64,000 bases of DNA, taken from positions 25,439,879 to 25,503,878 of the forward strand of contig CM017572.1 of assembly GCA_007844125.1 (NCBI GenBank). The letters are read 5' to 3'. Shown here piece by piece: positions 58,526 through 64,000 of the stretch (positions are counted from its first letter, which is position 1; the number at the start of each line of letters is the position of its first letter). Source of the DNA: Sinonovacula constricta. Lineage: Eukaryota; Mollusca; Bivalvia; Cardiida; Solecurtidae. A program made the position numbers and the translations under genes. The notes under the pieces are model-generated. The model did not search any database. It worked only from the letters and a program-made list of their open reading frames with translations, and had not been told where the DNA came from.

Positions 58526-61500
58526 CTTAAAGACAAAAAAGAACAATTTTTTATTGCAAGACATACATTTGTATATGAAATATATCAATGTTAAGTAGTT
58601 ATATTGTTCTTTTTATTCTGAAAGATCCCCATAAAGTTAATGTAAAAAATAATTAGTTCAACTTATAAAATATCTGGGTCACATGACAGTTACCCATCAA
58701 CCATAAAATGCTGACATGTGATATCTCTAACAGGAGCAAGACAAATCAGAACATAACATGCCCAAAGTACAAAACAAGATAATTATCTTTAATAGAACAA
58801 CAAAATAATATCTAAGATTTACACAGGAAGTTGGGAAAAAAATAATGAGAGAGAAGGAGGGAGATAGTCATATTGAACTATTTTCTTTGTAGAGATCTAT
58901 GTATTACAATCAAACAATGTGAAATATTGCAACGGGTATTTAAAATGTACCTGTAGATATTGTAACATACATACTGACATGATACACGCAGTTTAGATGA
59001 CACAGACTGAGGCATAAAGAGGTTTTTGGTACGAAAGATGCCATACCATAGAAGTTCCCTTTGGGTGTATAAAAAGCACACCAATTCAATAATATTGCAA
59101 TACAATATCATCAGCCTAGTCGTGTGGCATTGTGACACGTACAACATTTGTGATGGTCTTAAGTAATTAGAGCAACTCGTGATGTTATTGCCATTTTGTA
59201 GTCAAGCAGTTATGTAATATCAATGTGACATGTTGCAGTCTTTATATAGCCATGAGAAATTATGTGGCAGTCATATAATATGGGATAATCATGTAATATT
59301 TAATGTGCAGTAATGTAATAGTCATGTGAGCTTTATGCTAAAGTTCAGGGTATGAAAATGAACCATTCAAGTCCATAAAAAAACGTGGCAGTAGGACACT
59401 GAATGTCACTGGACAGTAGTCTGCAGATCGCACTTAATAACCTCAATGTCAATGATCTTGCAGTTGGCAACAGAAAAGATGGTCTGATAGTATCGTCAAA
59501 GACGTGGTGCCTCAGCAGTGTCAGCCCATCCAACTGTTGTCTATCAAAAATTGCCATTAACCAACTTGCCGACTGTCCTCACCCCAGAAACGCTTCAGAA
59601 AGGTAAGATATAACAGAAGTCATGAGGTAACGTGTGACAACAAATGTACTGGTCATTTAACACCATGTGGTTGTATTATTAACCATACAATATTATGTGC
59701 AAGCTCTGTGAAAGTCATGTTACAGTCACGAAGCAGTCATGTTTTATAATTTTGACAATTTAGTGAAGATCAGGTGAGAATCATGTGATTTACCTCTGCG
59801 AGCAGCGTCTCCAGGATCCTCTGTTGGTGGGTTCTCCTGTAAGTAAAAACACAAATATTTTACTGCTGACAGTAATTCATATTTTCATGGTAATAATTTT
59901 CAGTAACAGTAGTGTTGACCCAAGTATATTAGAGGGCACACATGAAAATGTGTACACCAACTTGTAACTTCACTGACTGCTCAGATTCTCATTATGTGAA
60001 CTTAAGTCCCAATCTGGCAAAGGTTTTAATGCGGGAAAGTCTGCCAGCTGATCTGCAGTGCGCCAGTGAATTTACCCATTTGTCTGGGGTTTTCCTTCAC
60101 CAAAAATAGCTTGACATTACCACATTGATCATAATTGATCTTTACAATGTATTTCAAAAACAAAGTATGTTTAAGGCTATATTTACAACAAAGAAAAGAT
60201 CCTATTGGACAATGTTTAAATAGTAATATTCTTTAGTTGTACTGTATAGAGCTACCTAATCTAATCAACTATGTCAAGTGAACCATCTTCGGTTAATCTA
60301 ATTATTGTTGGTGGTACGATAAACTCAATATAACAAAAAAGTATTTCAGATTCCACTTTTATTACAGATCACATGAAATAGTGAGGCTTCCTATTTATTA
60401 TAAATAAATATTAATTTTATAAGTTTATGAGTTTGATATGATTTAAATTCATCACCTACCTTCATGTACCTCCATATGGTCAGTAACAGAAGGTAGGCCT
60501 CGTATGTAGACACCAAGGGAAATAACTCTGATAGGTTACCCAGCGGTGATGGGAGAAGACCACTCTGAAAAAAGAACGAAGTTTTTCTGTAGATTTTCAT
60601 TATTATTTTCTCGCTAAACAGCGTTATCTGCATAACAAACTTGTTTGAGCAAACAGTCATTCGCTCAGTGATACTTTTATACTCAACTACTTCACTTTCA
60701 TTTATGGTTCTACTTGCTAAAATCAACCCTTTTTTACCTCAAAGAAAATAGGATGAAGAAAAATGAAATAAGAGAAATAATTAAACAGGATGTGTAAACT
60801 TGGCAGTCATTAAAAAAAGCAAAACAGCATCTATGGTTGTATAAGGTTACTGAATGTCAAAATGGCATAATGAAAACCAAGCGCAAAATAGAATAATTTC
60901 TAAAGGGTTTGCTCTTTTGTTTAATGGCTGATTTTTTTCTTTTTTTGAAAGTCCATAACATTTTTATATCACATGATAATTACTAAATTTTATATAAGTC
61001 AGAATCCATATTCAATTACCTTTCTAATGATACATAGTTTTACATATCAAAAAACTATAAGTGATTTACTGATGTATGCCATGTATGAAATTTATAGAAA
61101 ATTCGTCAGCATGGGCCTGGAAAACTGCTTAGCTGCGAAAGAGTAAATCTATAAAGATTTTAGACTAACATACATTGTGGTCCTACCATGACATTGGTCT
61201 GGTGTCTTGTTAACAGCTCACTTTATATCACAATTATGTAACATTTTGTGGTCTACTTAACCATTATTAGATAGATGCCACAAATTTATCCACAATTTTG
61301 TTTGTGTGATATAAAAATAAATCAAAACATATTTGTTAAACATATATGACCACACCCCTCACTACTTAGTTTCACCCACTGATCTAACAACCAACAAGGG
61401 TAGTCAACTGATCAAAATCTATGTGCCAAGCAAGTCTGAGGAACGTGAGTAGAGGCAATCTCTAGTAATTGATCAGAAATGAAGTAGTTAACAGATTATT

Positions 61501-63261
61501 AAGCCAAAAGGCATATGCAAAACAATATGGCTCCATTTTTTCAAAAAGGGTTAAAAAAAACCTCCAAAATGAAAATTGTCTCCCTTGTTTGGCCTTGGAG
61601 CTGAAACTTGACACAGATCTAGGTCCCAGCTGGAGGAGCCTGACACTTAAAAGGAGTAAAAAAAATCCACAAAGAAAATTAATTCCCTTACTTTTCCAAG
61701 ACATCGCACAATGTAACACACACATTCTAGCTGTTTTGGAGAGTTACATGCCCTTGTATCCCTTGACGACTCAAAATGATTCATCATGGCTGCTGTCAGT
61801 GATTTCAAAACTGGAGAACATCTTGACATTACCAAAGTATCTAGAAAAGAGACAATAGAATAGTGATTTATTTTTTTCAGCTGTATATTGGGTATAATTT
61901 TTTTCTAAAATATTCTTGAGTAATATGGAATCCCTCCCAAAAACCTAATGTAATGCATTAATCTACAATAGCTGAGGTTACCACTGCCTTACCAATTACT
62001 TTGTCTGGTTAATTTGTTATATGCACCATCGCAATAAGGGTCATACTGGCCAGGTGCAGCTAACTAATGTTAATAGATGACCCCAACACACGCCAGGTCA
62101 CCTGGAATATCACCTGACATAAAAGTTTTGCCCTGACCAGCACATGAACTCACAAATTCTGAGCTGTATTTTATGAAAAACTAGGCTATTATCAGAAAAT
62201 TGAGGACAAAAGGGTAATTAAGCAATCTGATTGGCTGATGCAACAGGGCTAACTAGAAAAAAGAAACACAGAAATGAAGCAAAAGCAAAAATATGACGTA
62301 TAAAGCATTCACTCCATTTTTAATTCTGACTTCATTCATATGAATTTCATACTATATGATTTTTAATCTATTTTGACATTAGATAAAGAAGGTTATTATG
62401 ACCGTCTTGCAGTTTATCAATAAACAAATTAATATAAAGTTAATAAAAAACTGTCCCTGTCATGTGGCCATACAGAGTCATATTGATCCCTAGCCTGTGG
62501 GCTTAAGCCAAGATTCTCAGCAAAATAATTAGACTGATTTGCGAAATAGTGGATATGAAATCAATTTATCAATAATATTATATTATTAAGTTTCTTTGAT
62601 ATATACCAGTATATAAAGTAAAACAAAACATAAAGTATGACGCTGAGAGACTTACTGCCAGCTAGAAGCAACATGATCTGCCAGAGCACCGGGTTGTTAT
62701 CAAATACTCTCCATACTTGCAGATCTCTGTAACAAAAGGAAAAAAACAATATGAAACTAAATTTATATGCTACATAAAGTTAAGTACCCAAAGCTTTCAA
62801 TAACCATCTCAAAGCAAATTCCTTTATGGAAGCAATACCTGCTGGACAATTACTGATTGGCAGCAAATAAGGCATATTCTGATCGGACGTTGTGTCCCAT
62901 CCCTTTATGTTTACACCAGGATAACTAGTTGTGGAACTACACTTATATATACTTGAGCATTAGCAAGGGAACTTTACAACTATATTTTATTGACTTTATG
63001 ATGTTAAGGTCAGAGTTCGAACCAGGTGCTTCTAGTACGCAGAGCCAATGCAATAGCTATCGCACTACCTGTCCTGGTTTTAACCAGCAGAAGGCCAAAG
63101 CTCACGTTCATTTTATCTTTTTCTCTCTTTCTCCTCACTTACCTCTCCACTGTCATCTTCAGAGACTCCTCCTCTGGCCAGAAACGTGTGTTATAGAGAA
63201 CGTCCGGCGTGGTTAGCTCAACGAGCACATTTCCTATACACCGACACAGGTCAGGGGAAAT
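58386..63261 (-). CDS. Six-exon gene, C-terminal 198 codons of an unidentified helical protein
   Basis: Minus-strand exons at 63261-63143, 62726-62656, 61810-61692, 60564-60460, 59836-59794 and 58525-58386 all have AG/GT borders. Their phases join without a break: 119, 71, 119, 105, 43 and 140 nt give 198 codons plus TGA. The joined product starts ISPDLCRCIGNVLVELTTPD and ends KKEESMETQ. It is rich in Leu, with amphipathic helices (e.g. WQIMLLLAG, YEAYLLLLTIWRYMK) and no signal peptide or membrane segment, as expected for an internal part of a helical-repeat subunit. My impression is the C-terminus of an Integrator-complex subunit (INTS5-like), but I cannot confirm it and give no symbol. The 5' exons lie beyond 64 kb. 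The introns contain SINEs. Confidence 0.85.
58526..59793 (-). other. Intron between exons 5 and 6
   Basis: AT-rich, with short repeated GTAATATT/CATGT motifs near 59,210-59,320. No repeat family is recognised. Confidence 0.6.
59794..59836 (-). CDS. Exon 5 of the visible part (microexon-sized, 43 nt)
   Basis: Acceptor ACTTACAG, donor AGAG|GTAAAT. It encodes ENPPTEDPGDAARR plus one base, an acidic/proline linker between two helical segments. Confidence 0.8.
59975..60168 (+). mobile_element. SINE family B in intron, antisense to the gene
   Basis: GAAAGTCTGCCAGCTGATCT, GTGCGCCAGTGAATTTACCC, GTCTGGGGTTTTCCTTCACC and the tail CTTTACAATGTATTTCAAAA identify the family. Confidence 0.7.
60304..60338 (+). 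mobile_element. Solo SINE family A tail
   Basis: ATTGTTGGTGGTACGATAAA then CTCAATATAAC matches the family A tail alone, as one unit. Confidence 0.45.
60460..60564 (-). CDS. Exon 4 of the visible part
   Basis: Acceptor TTTTTTCAG, donor GAAG|GTAGGT. Exactly 35 codons in phase 0: SGLLPSPLGNLSELFPLVST then YEAYLLLLTIWRYMK. Confidence 0.9.
60565..61691 (-). other. Intron between exons 3 and 4
   Basis: No repeat or RNA gene recognised. The plus-strand open frame at 61,469-61,858 overlaps exon 3 antisense and has no support of its own. Confidence 0.6.
61692..61810 (-). CDS. Exon 3 of the visible part
   Basis: Acceptor GTTCTCCAG, donor GGAAAA|GTAAGG. Two bases complete an Ile codon, then LKSLTAAMMNHFESSRDTRA and CNSPKQLECVCYIVRCLGK. 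The Cys-rich helix at its end is the most distinctive part. Confidence 0.82.
61995..62145 (-). mobile_element. SINE family B, degraded, in intron
   Basis: TTTGTTATATGCACCATCGC and AATAAGGGTCATACTGGCCA match the reversed family B tail, and CACGCCAGGTCACCTGGAAT matches the reversed body. Confidence 0.5.
62656..62726 (-). CDS. Exon 2 of the visible part
   Basis: Acceptor TTGTTACAG, donor GGCA|GTAAGT. It completes the split Arg and encodes DLQVWRVFDNNPVLWQIMLL and LAG, leaving one base. Confidence 0.88.
62912..63085 (-). mobile_element. SINE family A, degraded, in intron
   Basis: On the minus strand, CAGGTAGTGCGATAGCTATT with a B box GGTTCGAACTC, followed by AAAGTTCCCTTGCTAATGC and GTTTACACCAGG reversed, matches the head and body. 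The tail is missing. Confidence 0.65.
63143..63261 (-). CDS. Exon 1 of the visible part
   Basis: Acceptor ATTAAAG, donor GAGAG|GTAAGT. It encodes ISPDLCRCIGNVLVELTTPD followed by VLYNTRFWPEEESLKMTVE, and ends with two bases of a split Arg codon. Confidence 0.85.
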
Positions 63262-64000
63262 CTTTAATCTACAAAAATCAATCAGAATCCCATTCAAATT
63301 TATGACAAAACTTTCAGGGACTTTAGGAGGGAGGGGGGAGGCGATGCGATTTTAAAGGAAAAAGAATATAAGAATATCATCAAATTACAATCAAGATTTT
63401 GGGAATATTCCAAAAGATTTCTGCATAAAATAATATAAAATAGCATGTCTATGCATAACAATAACAAAGCAACAGTTTGCACACAGTTTATTACACATAT
63501 CTTGTTTAAACTGTGTGTACAAATTTGTTACAAATATTTTTTTTTTATTGTGTGACTTTTTAATGTTGTTTTGTCAAAAGAATTTTTTTGTGTGTATAAG
63601 AGTTGGAAAAAACATTATACTGTTTTCCCAGTGGTAATATGACCAAACACCTGCTATAAATCTTGCTAACATATCCCTGAATGAATTAACTCTTAACCTA
63701 CCGTTAATAATCATAATTTGGTAATAATAAGGCAAATGAGTTAGATCCTGAAAAAACACTTTTCCCTCCTAAGTAAAAAGGACATGGTCATAGGCAGACA
63801 CCTATCAAACCACCTTTTTGTTTCTTAGAATGGCAGAAGACTTCTTAAGATTCATACCTACAAAATACAATGCTAAATACCCTACTTTAGAGGTAATATA
63901 GGGGTCCATTGCTTTATAACAATAAGGTGAATTTGGGATTTATGATGGGCAGTGAAATCCACAAACATTCACTTTATTTTAGGACAAAAATTTTCAAGGC
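63262..64000. other. Probable upstream intron of the minus-strand gene
   Basis: No exon with good borders and an open phase was found between 63,262 and the window edge. The sequence is AT-rich with T-runs near 63,538. Confidence 0.45.

Noticed and set aside
61469..61858. 129-codon plus-strand frame
   Set aside because: It overlaps exon 3 of the minus-strand gene antisense. The minus frame has splice borders and matching phases, and this one has neither.

Overview
This is animal nuclear DNA, AT-rich and dominated by repeats. It carries spliced exons with GT/AG borders, tRNA-derived SINEs, TIR transposons, a DIRS-like retrotransposon remnant and many minisatellites, and no operon structure. 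The repeat style, in particular the AGTCCCC...GGGGACT dyad followed by TCAAGGTCA-rich units and the several tRNA-headed SINE families, suggests a mollusc, most likely a bivalve. That assignment is from general familiarity, not a database search.

Layout. 1-20 kb is gene-poor. It holds two copies, in opposite orientation, of a 1.7-2.1 kb composite TIR element (4184-6331 and 15077-16748) that carries two tRNA-like units and a minisatellite. It also holds TTAA-flanked MITEs with SINEs nested in them (12340-13086, 14083-14980), a poly-G MITE (9133-9439) and microsatellites. 20.2-24.4 kb, read on the minus strand, is a decayed DIRS/Ngaro-like retroelement neighbourhood: an SGNH-hydrolase ORF, a run of small hairpins with a shared loop, a gag-like ORF split by a hAT remnant, and a truncated reverse transcriptase. 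24,411-33,831 is a 9.4 kb satellite of about 209 units of 45 bp, containing a 3,013-bp tandem duplication and bounded by the direct repeat GGATTTAC.

34-41 kb is a run of further minisatellites: a 35/36-bp array grown from a SINE tail, a 40-bp array, a 35-bp array, and a triplicated exon-like unit with conserved GTAATGG donors. 41.1-42.9 kb (minus) is a frameshifted pseudogene of an uncharacterised multicopy protein family, split by a poly-C MITE. 43-58 kb has scattered SINEs, a 46/47-bp minisatellite and a 146-bp tandem repeat with palindromic nuclear-receptor-type half-sites.

The one convincing host gene is at 58,386-63,261 on the minus strand: six exons whose splice phases join without a break into the last 198 codons of a larger, probably helical-repeat protein. 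Its 5' part lies beyond 64 kb. A second, weak exon candidate is at 44,480-44,577 (+). The remaining sequence is intergenic or intronic with no gene that I can support.
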